Assembly (NCBI GenBank): GCA_002049545.1
Contig: LLYT01000020.1
Coordinates: 1-34,104, forward strand
From: Deltaproteobacteria bacterium tcs-42
GTDB lineage: Bacteria; Desulfobacterota; Desulfuromonadia; Desulfuromonadales; Geopsychrobacteraceae
Length of the DNA: 34,104 nucleotides
Reading direction: 5' to 3'
Shown here: positions 23,107 through 31,917 of the stretch, piece by piece
Numbering within the stretch: the first letter of the stretch is position 1
Layout of the letters: every line of letters starts with the position of its first letter
Notes under the pieces: model-generated
Told to the model about the DNA's origin: nothing
Seen by the model: the letters and a program-made list of their open reading frames with translations, nothing else
Databases searched by the model: none
Made by a program: the position numbers and the translations under genes

Positions 23107-25113
23107 TTAGAGAATATCCCGACCTGCCGCAAATCCCTGGTGAATTGCATCAAAAACCATCGCTGGCCGATTTGCATCACCAACGACCTGGCAGGGAATC
23201 TGTTGTTCGGCGGCCATTTTCTGCACCGGATTACAGGTCCTGGTTCCGACAGCGAGAACAACCGTATCAGCTAAAATTTCCCGACGTTGTCCCGATTGTT
23301 CAATCACGACTCCAGCTGGGGTTATTTCGCGAACTTCAGCCTCAGGGCAAGTATCAATTGCGGCTCGTTTGACGTCTTGCAACATGCTCCAACGGGTCGA
23401 TTTACCAAAATTTGCCCCCAGTTTATCGATCATTTCGATCAAAGTGACGTGCTTGTTGCCTGTCGTAGCAAGACGATAGAGTTCCTCTGCAGTTTCGGCC
23501 TGACTTACCAGGAGAAACTTCAATTCATCTCCCGACAGGGTCCCCTGCTCGGCGAGCAGCAAAGCTGTTTCAATCCCGACAGCACCACCACCGATAATTG
23601 CGATCTTCCGCCCCGTAGTCACTTTTCCAGCCAGAACATCCCAGGCCTGTACGACATGCGGAAGATCGGTACCGGGGACCTTCGGCACAATCGGGGTTCC
23701 CCCCGTAGCCAGGATCAAGGCTTCCGGTTTTTGCTCTGCCAGTAACGGGGCATCAACCACTGTATTGGTCACAATCTGCACATCCAGATCTGCCAGTTGT
23801 TGTTGCAGGTCAACGGCCAGTCCCAGAAACTCTTCCCGCCCCGGTGGAGCACCGGCGAGATGGAGCTGTCCACCTAGAGTCAGACTTTGTTCATAAAGGG
23901 TAACTCGATGACCTTGTTCCGCTGCTGCGATTGCGGCACTCATTCCGGCAGCCCCACCCCCGACAACCATCAGCTTGCGGGGCTGTTCGGTCATCTGCGC
24001 CCGGGTTTCCGTTTCCTTGCCCACCCGGGGGTTACAGAGGCATTCGACTGGCTTCATCTTAAATAGATTATCAAAACAGCCCTGAGCACAAGCGACACAG
24101 TGGATGATTGTGTTGTCCCGATGTTCTCGTGCCTTGTTCGGCAGCTGCGGATCGGCAATCAAAGATCGCCCCATGGCAACCATGTCGCAGGAACCTGCAC
24201 CGATCAGCTGACGTGCCACATCGGGATCGTTGATCCGGTGACCAGCAATCACCGGAACGTTCACTTCGTTGCGAATATCCCGCGCCAGATAACTGAACAC
24301 TCCACGGGGGACCTTGGTGACAATCTGCGGAACCTGAGCTTCATGCCAACCGACATTGATAGAAAGGGCGTCGGCACCGGCATCGACCAATTGAACGGCA
24401 AAAGTCTTTAATTCATCACGCCCAATCCCATTCGGCATAAAATCATTGCCGTTGATTCTGACCAGTAGCGGAAAATCGGCGCCGGTTGTTTCTTTGACCG
24501 CTCGAATGATCTCCAGGCCGAAACGCATCCGGTTTTCCAGACTGCCGCCATACTGATCCTGACGTTGGTTGGTCAACGGCGAAAGAAACTCACTTATCAG
24601 ATAACCGGTACCCGCGAGAATTTCCACCGCATCAAATCGGGCGGCTTTAACTCTCCCGGCTGCAGCGGCAAACCGTTGAATGATTGCAGGGATTTCATCC
24701 GCCTCGAGTTCACGGGGCGTTTCGCGGGTCATCCTCGATGGAATTGGCGAGGGGGCCACCGGCTTTTTCCCACCCAGAAACATCGAAAAATTATACCGCC
24801 CGGCATGATTGAGTTGAACGCATGCCGCCGCCCCGCCGTCTTTGATCGCAGTCGCCAGATCTGTCAGGCCGGGGATAAATGCATCGCTATGGGCACCGAT
24901 ATTACCGGGGAGCCCCGAAAGTTCGTCAACAGTTGCGTAACCAACATTGATCATTGCAACACCGCCGCTGGCTCGCTCACGATAAAAATCGATCAGTTGA
25001 TCGGTCACAACAAATTTACGGCACATATTCATGTGCATCGCCGGCATCAGAATCCGGTTTTTCAGCTTCAGATGGCCCAGTGAAATGGGGTCGAATAGTC
25101 GATCAGATTGCAT
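23107..25113 (-). CDS. fadH: NADH:flavin oxidoreductase / 2,4-dienoyl-CoA reductase FadH
   Basis: 668 residues, the size of bacterial FadH. An N-terminal FMN-binding TIM barrel (1 to about 335) includes ILAGTGYLISEFLSPLTNQRQDQYGGSLENR with the catalytic tyrosine and INVGWHEAQVPQI with the catalytic histidine. The Fe-S ligands are CVACAQGCFDNLFKMKPVECLCNP. FAD- and NAD(P)H-binding domains follow, with two dinucleotide motifs, VVGGGAAGMSAAIAAAEQG and IIGGGAVGIETALLLAEQG. It reduces 2,4-dienoyl-CoA during breakdown of unsaturated fatty acids. It lies 24 bases after the MBL gene and just ahead of the isomerase. Relatives of this fold also act on other enones and amines, but the fad context favours FadH. 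Confidence 0.88.
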   Translation of the reverse strand: MQSDRLFDPISLGHLKLKNRILMPAMHMNMCRKFVVTDQLIDFYRERASGGVAMINVGYATVDELSGLPGNIGAHSDAFIPGLTDLATAIKDGGAAACVQLNHAGRYNFSMFLGGKKPVAPSPIPSRMTRETPRELEADEIPAIIQRFAAAAGRVKAARFDAVEILAGTGYLISEFLSPLTNQRQDQYGGSLENRMRFGLEIIRAVKETTGADFPLLVRINGNDFMPNGIGRDELKTFAVQLVDAGADALSINVGWHEAQVPQIVTKVPRGVFSYLARDIRNEVNVPVIAGHRINDPDVARQLIGAGSCDMVAMGRSLIADPQLPNKAREHRDNTIIHCVACAQGCFDNLFKMKPVECLCNPRVGKETETRAQMTEQPRKLMVVGGGAAGMSAAIAAAEQGHRVTLYEQSLTLGGQLHLAGAPPGREEFLGLAVDLQQQLADLDVQIVTNTVVDAPLLAEQKPEALILATGGTPIVPKVPGTDLPHVVQAWDVLAGKVTTGRKIAIIGGGAVGIETALLLAEQGTLSGDELKFLLVSQAETAEELYRLATTGNKHVTLIEMIDKLGANFGKSTRWSMLQDVKRAAIDTCPEAEVREITPAGVVIEQSGQRREILADTVVLAVGTRTCNPVQKMAAEQQIPCQVVGDANRPAMVFDAIHQGFAAGRDIL

Positions 25114-25137
25114 TGGATTTTCCTGTCTGTGATTGAA

Positions 25138-26079
25138 TCAGTCGACGGCATAGCCGAATTGATCGGCGACCTGAGAAAACAGGTCCATCTCAATCAGCAC
25201 ATCCCGCAAAATATCTGGCTCCGCTAGAAAATCGCGGAGAAAAACAATTTCGGATCCCTTCAGATAACTGATAAATGGATGGGTGGCTTCGTCCTTGAAT
25301 AATTGAGCGACAATCTCTGCTGCGGAGATATTCATCGACCACTGCTTGATTCGAGCTGCCCGCGCCAACAGTTTATCGACATAAAACAGTAAGCAGCTGT
25401 CGACACTATCGATCCTTTTACGATGGCCGGGCAAAATCTGTTTATCACGCAATGTCACCAGCTTGGTCAGGCTGTCACAATAAGCGACATAGTTTTTAAA
25501 GCGCTCTCCAGTTAACAGATCAACATCAAGAAGTGGCGTTTGAAAAATCCCCCGCAACATAACATCACCGGTAATCGCCCAGTCGTCGCCGATCAACACC
25601 ATGTCACTTTGAGAATGGCCCGGGCAGGCAAGGGTCGTTAATCCCAACTGTTGCGGAAGGCCTTCTTCAATAACTTTAAAGTTCTCGGGCAACGGAGGGA
25701 AAACGCTACCGTCATCCATACTGCCCCGGAATTGTTCGAGAAAGGAAGCCTTAAAGCCGATCTGCAACAGCAAATCGTACATCAGCTCCAGCCGTTCGGT
25801 ATGTCGGGTAATTTTGAGGTGATCGCGAAAGGGGAGGTAAACCGTGGCAGAAGTTTCTTCTCCCAACCATCGCGCCAGTCCATAATGGTCAATGTGACAG
25901 TGGGTCACAATGACGTGCTTAAGCCGCTCAAGATCGAGATTTTCCTGCAAATACTGCTTCCCGTTAGCGGTCGGTGGCCCGGTATCAAAAAGAACCAGTT
26001 CACCATCGATTTCGGCACTGTAGCAGTGGACTGCACCGACAGCGTATTCGGTATTTATAGTGTGTTGAGTGGGGGGCAT
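25138..26079 (-). CDS. MBL-fold metallo-hydrolase in the fad cluster
   Basis: 313 residues. Metal ligands of the metallo-beta-lactamase fold are all visible: VIVTHCHIDHYGL (HxHxDH), CPGHSQSDMVLIG (third histidine), WAITGDVMLRG (bridging aspartate) and ILPGHRKRID (final histidine). A helical C-terminal domain (about 225-313) is added, as in LACTB2-like and similar hydrolases. It probably hydrolyses a thioester or ester; position in a beta-oxidation operon suggests acyl-CoA or a related CoA ester, which is inference. The ribosome binding site is weak. It is separated from the upstream dehydrogenase by 284 bases of repeats, so it may begin its own transcript with fadH and the rest. Confidence 0.82.
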   Translation of the reverse strand: MPPTQHTINTEYAVGAVHCYSAEIDGELVLFDTGPPTANGKQYLQENLDLERLKHVIVTHCHIDHYGLARWLGEETSATVYLPFRDHLKITRHTERLELMYDLLLQIGFKASFLEQFRGSMDDGSVFPPLPENFKVIEEGLPQQLGLTTLACPGHSQSDMVLIGDDWAITGDVMLRGIFQTPLLDVDLLTGERFKNYVAYCDSLTKLVTLRDKQILPGHRKRIDSVDSCLLFYVDKLLARAARIKQWSMNISAAEIVAQLFKDEATHPFISYLKGSEIVFLRDFLAEPDILRDVLIEMDLFSQVADQFGYAVD

Positions 26080-26128
26080 ATAAAGTCAGATTCCAAGAGC
26101 AGCGGGTAGCAAGAAAATCAAAAGCATC

Positions 26129-26351
26129 AACGCAGAGGCGGAGCGTTGCAGAGAAAGCAAAAGCCAGTTCAATTAAACTTGAAACAAAAAAGATTTGTAA
26201 CTATTCACCACCACTACTGATAGGGGCTTGTGGTACCCATGGCCGGCGCAAAGTGGCCCTTGGAATGGGTGCCTCAAGGCATTGCTGAACAGTTACAAAG
26301 ATTTTTGCCTTTCTCTGCGTACTCCACACTTCTCCGCGTCTCTGCGTTAAA
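26129..26351. repeat. CGCAGAG-type palindromic repeat interrupted by a MITE
   Basis: Left arm aacgcagaggcggagcg...gcagagaaagcaaaa (26129-26162) is mirrored by the right arm tttgcctttctctgcg...ctctgcgtt (about 26304-26348). Repeats rich in CGCAGAG units are scattered in many bacterial genomes. The family B MITE with its own target duplication lies between the arms, so it inserted into this older palindrome. Confidence 0.55.
26196..26297. repeat. MITE family B, copy 2 (102 bp, with 6 bp TSD)
   Basis: Terminal inverted repeats tgtaactattca and tgaacagttaca (11 of 12 paired) are flanked by a perfect direct repeat AAGATT (26190-26195 and 26298-26303). The sequence aligns to copy 1 (2970-3116) but lacks about 45 internal bases between two ccatgg motifs, as if deleted by recombination between them. 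Confidence 0.88.
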
Positions 26352-26363
26352 AGACTTTAAAAA

Positions 26364-28142
26364 TCAGAAAATATATTTTTCCGCATCGTTGGCAGCCGCC
26401 GCCAGAGTCCGTTTAGCTTCCAGCAATCCACTGGCATCGTACTTGGTATAACGGCGCACCCCGGAAAGAATCATCGTCAGGGCATCCCCTTCCTCTACCA
26501 TGTAAGCCCCTTTTTTTGCTGCGCTGGCAGCAACTTCGGTCGCATTGAAAGTAGCAACCTTGACTGCGGCCCGCAGTTGTTCCTGTTTGGCCGGGCTCAA
26601 GGTGTCGATGATCTTCTCTGCTCGCAAGACTGCACTCTCAATGGCAAAAATTTGAATCACGATATCTGAAGCTGCCATGAGAATTTCCTGCTCATCGGCC
26701 AGTTTATCCATATATTTCTGGACACCAGCACCGGAGAGGATCAGGAACAGGGTTTTCAGGTTCTGTATCGTCATCTTTTCGGCAATAAATGGAATCGACT
26801 CATCGACATCCTCAAATGAAGGGGTCATCAACGATTCAAACGCCTTCATCGACTCGGCCTGTAACGGCAGCTCCCCTTTCATCGCCCGCTTCAGAATCAT
26901 TCCTGAAGTCAACAGTCGATTGATTTCGTTGGTTCCCTCAAAAATCCGGTTGATCCGTTCATCACGATAGTAACGCTCTGCCGGATACTCACTACAGAAG
27001 CCGTAGCCCCCGTGAATCTGCACCACTTCGTCAACGGTTTTTGCCAGAACATCACTACAGAAAACTTTGGAGATACCACACTCGGGTGCATACTCCTCAA
27101 TCGCTTTCAGGTACTGGTCGTAATAATCGTCAACCCCTTTGTCGATAGTCGCAATTTTGTCATCGAGCAAACCGGCTAATCGGTAAACCAACGATTCAGA
27201 GGCATAAATAGATGCGGTCAAATCGGCAATCTTCTCCTGGATTGCCCCAAAAGAGGAGATCTGACGATTGAACTGCTTACGCTCGTTGGCATAACGGATC
27301 CCTTCCCCCAGAGCCATTTTAGACGCTCCCGTCACCCCGGCACCAAGCTTGAAGCGACCGATATTCAGCGAGTTGAACGCTATTTTGTGACCTTTGCCGA
27401 TTTCGCCGAGAACATTTTCCACCGGCACTTGACAGTTATCGAGGATAATCTGCGTGGTTGAGCTCCCCTTGATTCCCATCTTTTTCTCTTCATTCCCAAC
27501 AACCAGACCTGCAAAGCTTTTCTCGACCAGAAAGGCGGTAAAATGTTGCTTGTCCACTTTGGCAAAAACGGTGAACAGCTCAGCAAATCCACCGTTGGTG
27601 ATATACTGCTTGGTGCCATTGAGAATATAGTTTTTCCCATCCTCAGAGAGAACTGCTGAAGCCTGGGCTCCCAAAGCATCACTTCCCGAACCGGGTTCGG
27701 TCAGGCAATAGGCGGAGCACCACTCTCCGGTAATGATTTTTTCCAGATATTTTTCCTTCTGCTCTGTCGTCCCGTAGTAAATCAAGGGGAGGGTCCCAAT
27801 CCCGGTGTGAGCAGCGTAGGCAACAGAAAAAGAGCCACTGGTCGAAATCTTTTCCCCAACCAGCATGCTGGAGGCTTTATCTAATTCGAGACCACCTTCT
27901 TCTTCCGGAGCATCCATCATCAACAGCCCCAGTTCTCCACACTTTTTCATCCCTTCAACCACATGCTCGAAGTTCTGTCCCTCAATTTCATCATGATGCG
28001 GGATGATTTCATTTTCGACAAACTGCTCGGTCGTCTCGGCCATTGCCCGTTGCTCGTCGGTAAAATCTTCGGGAGTAAAAATATCCTGACATTCGCTCTC
28101 AGCGATTAAAAATTCGCCGCCCTTCATAATTTTTCCAGCCAT
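26364..28142 (-). CDS. Acyl-CoA dehydrogenase, VLCAD/ACAD9-like length
   Basis: 592 residues: a classical dehydrogenase core plus a C-terminal helical extension (about 430-592) as in very-long-chain enzymes. Core motifs are AYCLTEPGSGSDALGAQ (FAD and substrate loop), GIKGSSTTQIILDNCQVP, QIHGGYGFCSEYPAERYYRDERINRIFEGTNEINR, with the catalytic-base glutamate in FEGTNE. It catalyses the first oxidation of saturated acyl-CoA, normally passing electrons to ETF. AGAGG lies before ATG 28142. It is preceded by a palindromic repeat and followed by the MITE-containing gap. Expected to be the main dehydrogenase of this cluster. Confidence 0.9.
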   Translation of the reverse strand: MAGKIMKGGEFLIAESECQDIFTPEDFTDEQRAMAETTEQFVENEIIPHHDEIEGQNFEHVVEGMKKCGELGLLMMDAPEEEGGLELDKASSMLVGEKISTSGSFSVAYAAHTGIGTLPLIYYGTTEQKEKYLEKIITGEWCSAYCLTEPGSGSDALGAQASAVLSEDGKNYILNGTKQYITNGGFAELFTVFAKVDKQHFTAFLVEKSFAGLVVGNEEKKMGIKGSSTTQIILDNCQVPVENVLGEIGKGHKIAFNSLNIGRFKLGAGVTGASKMALGEGIRYANERKQFNRQISSFGAIQEKIADLTASIYASESLVYRLAGLLDDKIATIDKGVDDYYDQYLKAIEEYAPECGISKVFCSDVLAKTVDEVVQIHGGYGFCSEYPAERYYRDERINRIFEGTNEINRLLTSGMILKRAMKGELPLQAESMKAFESLMTPSFEDVDESIPFIAEKMTIQNLKTLFLILSGAGVQKYMDKLADEQEILMAASDIVIQIFAIESAVLRAEKIIDTLSPAKQEQLRAAVKVATFNATEVAASAAKKGAYMVEEGDALTMILSGVRRYTKYDASGLLEAKRTLAAAANDAEKYIF

Positions 28143-28185
28143 AATAATTACCTCTTCTATCTATCGATTAATTCAATTCATGATT

Positions 28186-28253
28186 GTAGGGGCGCTGCTT
28201 GCTGCACCCCGTTTCCGTTATTTCGAGCAGGGCGCGGCAAGCAGCGCCCCTAC
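28186..28253. repeat. Palindromic repeat downstream of thiolase, copy 1
   Basis: gtaggggcgctgcttgctgc (28186-28205) is mirrored by gcggcaagcagcgcccctac (28234-28253), a stem of about 20 bp with few mismatches. It shares its arms with the repeat at 29453-29518. In RNA it forms a strong hairpin between the thiolase and dehydrogenase genes, and could stabilise or attenuate the operon transcript. Confidence 0.8.
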
Positions 28254-28256
28254 GAG

Positions 28257-29429
28257 TTATAATTTTTCAAAAATTCCCGCAGCACCCATGCCCCCGCCAA
28301 TACACATGGAAACCATGCCGTAACGCAATTCACGGCGTTGCATTTCGTGCAGCAGCGTTGCTGTCAACTTAGCTCCCGTACAGCCAAGGGGGTGTCCCAA
28401 GGCGATAGCGCCACCGTTGACATTGAGGGTATCGGTATTTAATCCCAACTCTTTGATTACCGCCAGAGACTGGGCAGCAAACGCTTCATTCAGCTCAATC
28501 AGGCCGACATCGCTCTGTTTCAGGCCAGCCAGTTTCAAAGCGGCCGGAATCGCCTCAACCGGACCAATTCCCATAATTTCCGGTGGGACTCCCTTGACTG
28601 CAAAGGCGACAAAACGGGCCAGCGGTTCCCCACCAATTTGTTTGAGAAACTCCTCCGAGACGACCAGAGCCGCTGCTGCGCCATCGGTCATTTGTGATGA
28701 CGTACCGGCTGTCACCGACCCACCCTGTTTAAATGCCGGCTTGAGCTTACCCAGCCCCGCGGCGGTCGTATCGGCTCGCACGCCGTCATCAATCGCAACT
28801 TTTTCGCTGTTTTTTTGAACTTTCCCTTTAACAATGGCGGTCTTTTCCACTTCAACCGGGATGATTTCATCGGTAAAGCGCCCCGCTGCGATGGCCGCTG
28901 CCGCTTTTTTATGGCTTTCGACCGCAAAAGCGTCCTGATCTTCGCGGCCGATTTCGAACTTGTCGGCGACCAACTCCGCGGTGATCCCCATAGAGGCAAA
29001 CGCCTCGGGCCATTCGGCGACCAGTCCAGGATTAGCACTGTATTTATTGCCTCCCATGGGAACTGTGGTCATCGATTCGGTCCCGCCAGCAATAATACAG
29101 TCGGCAAAGCCAGCCATAATCCGCTCGGCGGCCAGAGCAATACTCTGCAAGCCTGAGGAACAAAAACGGTTGATGGTTTGCGCCGGAACCTGGTAAGGAA
29201 CTCCTGCCTTCAACGCTGCAATCCGCGCAACATTCATCCCCTGCTCCCCTTCGGGGAAAGCACAACCGAGTACGACATCATCAATCCTCATCGGATCTAT
29301 TTTGGTGCGTTCAATCAGCCCGGCAAGTGCGGCTGCAGCCAGATCATCGGGGCGCATATCTTTGAATTTGCCTTTGTTCGCCCGGCAACCGGGAGTACGG
29401 TAAGCGGCAAGTATATAAGCTGTTTTCAT
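28257..29429 (-). CDS. fadA: Acetyl-CoA C-acyltransferase (thiolase)
   Basis: 390 residues, standard thiolase length. The acylated cysteine is C90 in NRFCSSGLQS; the second half has NVNGGAIALGHPLGCTGAK with the catalytic histidine and MCIGGGMGAAGIFEKL with the second catalytic cysteine. It cleaves 3-ketoacyl-CoA to acetyl-CoA and a shortened acyl-CoA, the last step of a beta-oxidation turn; in reverse it could act in synthesis. AAGGAG precedes ATG 29429. The gene is bracketed on both sides by copies of the same palindromic repeat. Confidence 0.92.
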   Translation of the reverse strand: MKTAYILAAYRTPGCRANKGKFKDMRPDDLAAAALAGLIERTKIDPMRIDDVVLGCAFPEGEQGMNVARIAALKAGVPYQVPAQTINRFCSSGLQSIALAAERIMAGFADCIIAGGTESMTTVPMGGNKYSANPGLVAEWPEAFASMGITAELVADKFEIGREDQDAFAVESHKKAAAAIAAGRFTDEIIPVEVEKTAIVKGKVQKNSEKVAIDDGVRADTTAAGLGKLKPAFKQGGSVTAGTSSQMTDGAAAALVVSEEFLKQIGGEPLARFVAFAVKGVPPEIMGIGPVEAIPAALKLAGLKQSDVGLIELNEAFAAQSLAVIKELGLNTDTLNVNGGAIALGHPLGCTGAKLTATLLHEMQRRELRYGMVSMCIGGGMGAAGIFEKL

Positions 29430-29452
29430 CGTCTATTCTCCTTCAAATGCCT

Positions 29453-29518
29453 GTAGGGGCGCTGCTTGCCGCGCCCTTTTCCGGCGATAGGACAGGGCGC
29501 AGCAAGCGGCGCCCCTAC
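29453..29518. repeat. Palindromic repeat upstream of thiolase, copy 2
   Basis: gtaggggcgctgcttgccgc (29453-29472) is mirrored by gcagcaagcggcgcccctac (29499-29518). It has the same arms as the copy at 28186-28253 but a different loop. It lies between the fused dehydrogenase/hydratase gene and thiolase, only 23 bases from the thiolase start, and ends 11 bases before the stop of the preceding gene. Confidence 0.8.
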
Positions 29519-29529
29519 AGATTCAAAAT

Positions 29530-31917
29530 TTAATTCCGTAGCGGCTTACCTTTTTTCAGCATATGCTGAACCCGCTCTGCCGTCTTTTTGTTGCCACACA
29601 ACTTGAGGAATGCCTGCCGCTCCAGTTGCAACAGATAATCTTCCGAAATCGGGGTTCCCGGCAGCACATCTCCGCCGGTTATGACATCGGCAATAATTCC
29701 ACCCATCTCTGCTTCATACCCGGTGACAAAACCACCCATTTTCATGTTCCAGAGTTGACTCTTGATACTGGCAGCGATGCCACGGCCCGGCGCTGGAATG
29801 TTTTCAGCCGGTCTCTGTGGACGATAGTTGGTTGCCAGTGCCAGAACTTTTTGCTTGGCATCGGCAATCAGACGATCAATATCCATACTGATACTATCAC
29901 CGTGACGCATGTAACCCATGCCGCTGAGCTCGGCTGCTCCCATAGAAACTTTTGCCATCCCGATCTGCTGGAAATTTTTGAAAATGAAAGGAGTCACGTC
30001 GGTATCAAACTGGTTTGCCAATTCTACGGCTCGCAGACACATCTCCTTAGTACCGCCTCCGGCAGGGAGCAATCCAACTCCAATTTCTACCAGCCCCATG
30101 TAGGTTTCTGCATAGGCGTTCAGTGCATCGGCATGGAGAGAAAACTCACAACCACCTCCCAAAGCCATACCGAACGGTGCGGCAACCACAGGGACCTTGG
30201 CGTATTTCACCGCCATCGTCGCCTTCTGGAAAGCACGGACACTCATATCGATATCTTCGTATGCCCCTTCCGCCAGGGCAACAGCCAACATCATCAGGTT
30301 GGCGCCGACAGAGAAGTTTGCCCCCTGGTTACCGATGACCAGTCCGACACCCTCTTCCTCGGCACGTTTGATCGCTTTGTGGGTCAGCGCAAGGATATCG
30401 CCACTGATAGCATTCATCTTCGAGTGAAATTCAAGGCCAAAGACTCCGTCGCCCAGATCGACCAGTGAGCAGTTGGAGGTTTTTTCGACAACGCCCTGAG
30501 CTTTTTTCAACCGTTGCAGGTTAATCTGACCCTCTTTTTGCGGAACCAACTGATAGGTTTTTTCCAGTAAATCGTAATATTCCTGCTGTCCAGCTTCGTT
30601 GTAGCGATAGAAAGCTTCCACACCAATCAGGCATTCCGGTACCTCAACACCCTCTTTTTGCGCCCGCTTGACAAAGTCCGGAACGCCGATGGCATCAAGC
30701 ATTTCAAAAGGGCCGATCTCCCAATTGAAACCCCATTTCATGCCATTGTCGATATTGACAATATCATCCGCAATTTCGGGGACACGATTTACGGTATAGA
30801 TGAGAGTGTCACGCAATGAACGCCAGGCAAATTCGGCCCCTTTATCCTGACCATTGACCACCATTTTGACTTTTTGTGCCGGGTCATCAACCATCTTGAC
30901 CGCAGCAACTGAAGGAAATTTCGGCTTTTCGGCAGGCTTGAATTCACCACTGGTGTAATCGTAATAATAGATCTGACGCTTGCCGTCAATCTCCCCTTTT
31001 TTGTAAAAACCCTGCTTGGTCTTATTACCATGCAGTCCATTTTCAACCATCTGCTCTATGAATTCCGGGATCTGGAATGTCTCGCGACATTCATCATCGG
31101 GCAACAATTCATAGGTGTTTCTACAGATATGCACCAGCGTATCGATACCAACCAGGTCTCCGGTACGGAAAGCTGCCGATCCCGGTCTCGCTGTCGCCGG
31201 CCCGGCAACACTGTCAACCTCTTCAACTGTCATCTCCAGATCGAGCATGTGCTTAACCCCATTGAAGATGGAATAAACACCGATCCGATTTGCGATAAAG
31301 TTGGGGGTATCTTTTGCATAGACAATCCCCTTGCCAAGGCGACGGCTGATAAAATCGGCCAAACCAGAGACAATTTCAGGATCGGTATATTGGCTGGGAA
31401 CGATCTCCAGTAAACGCATGTAGCGTGGCGGATTAAAAAAGTGCGTCACCAAAAAGTTGCTCTGCACTTCTGCGGGCAGCATCTCAGCCATTTCGTTAAC
31501 CGACAGACCACTGGTATTGGTCGACAGGATCGCCCCTGCAGCCAAATTTGGTACAACCCTGGTCAGCAGATCTTTCTTGATCGGCATATGTTCAATAACG
31601 ACTTCGATCACCCAGTCATACTCTTTGAGCTGACCCAGGTCGTCATCAAAGTTGCCGACACTGATCTGGCCAGCATACTTTTTCAAGTATAAGGGGGCCG
31701 GTTTCATCTTCAGCAAACCGGCCAATCCGTCACTGGCGATTCGATTCCGTACCTGGGGACTTTCCAGACTCAAGCCCTGCTCGGTTTCTTTGTCGCTCAA
31801 TTCCCGCGGGACGATATCGAGCAATAACACTTCCAGTCCAGCATTGGCGAGATGGGCAGCGATTGTTGCCCCCATAACCCCGGCACCAAGTACGGCAACA
31901 CGATTAATTTGCCTCAT
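29530..31917 (-). CDS. Fused 3-hydroxyacyl-CoA dehydrogenase / enoyl-CoA hydratase (FadN-like order)
   Basis: 795 residues. The NAD-binding 3-hydroxyacyl-CoA dehydrogenase comes first: VAVLGAGVMGATIAAHLANAG near the N-terminus, LVTHFFNPPRYMRLLEIVP with the catalytic histidine and glutamate, and a helical part to about 440. A crotonase domain follows (about 480-700): GANFSVGANLMML, APFGMALGGGCEFSLHAD and GLVEIGVGLLPAGGGTKEM with a hydratase-type glutamate. E. coli FadB has the opposite order (hydratase first); this order matches Bacillus FadN-type proteins. It hydrates enoyl-CoA and oxidises the 3-hydroxy product. GGAGG precedes ATG, which overlaps the fadD stop (ATGA), so the two are translationally coupled. 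Confidence 0.9.
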   Translation of the reverse strand: MRQINRVAVLGAGVMGATIAAHLANAGLEVLLLDIVPRELSDKETEQGLSLESPQVRNRIASDGLAGLLKMKPAPLYLKKYAGQISVGNFDDDLGQLKEYDWVIEVVIEHMPIKKDLLTRVVPNLAAGAILSTNTSGLSVNEMAEMLPAEVQSNFLVTHFFNPPRYMRLLEIVPSQYTDPEIVSGLADFISRRLGKGIVYAKDTPNFIANRIGVYSIFNGVKHMLDLEMTVEEVDSVAGPATARPGSAAFRTGDLVGIDTLVHICRNTYELLPDDECRETFQIPEFIEQMVENGLHGNKTKQGFYKKGEIDGKRQIYYYDYTSGEFKPAEKPKFPSVAAVKMVDDPAQKVKMVVNGQDKGAEFAWRSLRDTLIYTVNRVPEIADDIVNIDNGMKWGFNWEIGPFEMLDAIGVPDFVKRAQKEGVEVPECLIGVEAFYRYNEAGQQEYYDLLEKTYQLVPQKEGQINLQRLKKAQGVVEKTSNCSLVDLGDGVFGLEFHSKMNAISGDILALTHKAIKRAEEEGVGLVIGNQGANFSVGANLMMLAVALAEGAYEDIDMSVRAFQKATMAVKYAKVPVVAAPFGMALGGGCEFSLHADALNAYAETYMGLVEIGVGLLPAGGGTKEMCLRAVELANQFDTDVTPFIFKNFQQIGMAKVSMGAAELSGMGYMRHGDSISMDIDRLIADAKQKVLALATNYRPQRPAENIPAPGRGIAASIKSQLWNMKMGGFVTGYEAEMGGIIADVITGGDVLPGTPISEDYLLQLERQAFLKLCGNKKTAERVQHMLKKGKPLRN

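Larger units (their letters stand above)
26080..26363. other. Repeat-filled gap inside the fad cluster
   Basis: Most of this gap is repeats: a split palindrome (26129-26163 and 26304-26351) with a MITE (26196-26297) in its centre. No coding sequence and no obvious promoter is seen. Its hairpins could end or weaken transcription between the acyl-CoA dehydrogenase and the MBL gene. Confidence 0.5.

Noticed and set aside
29563-30468. Plus-strand ORF of 301 residues inside the fused dehydrogenase/hydratase gene
   Set aside because: Long but antisense to a gene with clear catalytic motifs; composition is typical of a shadow frame and it has no family resemblance.
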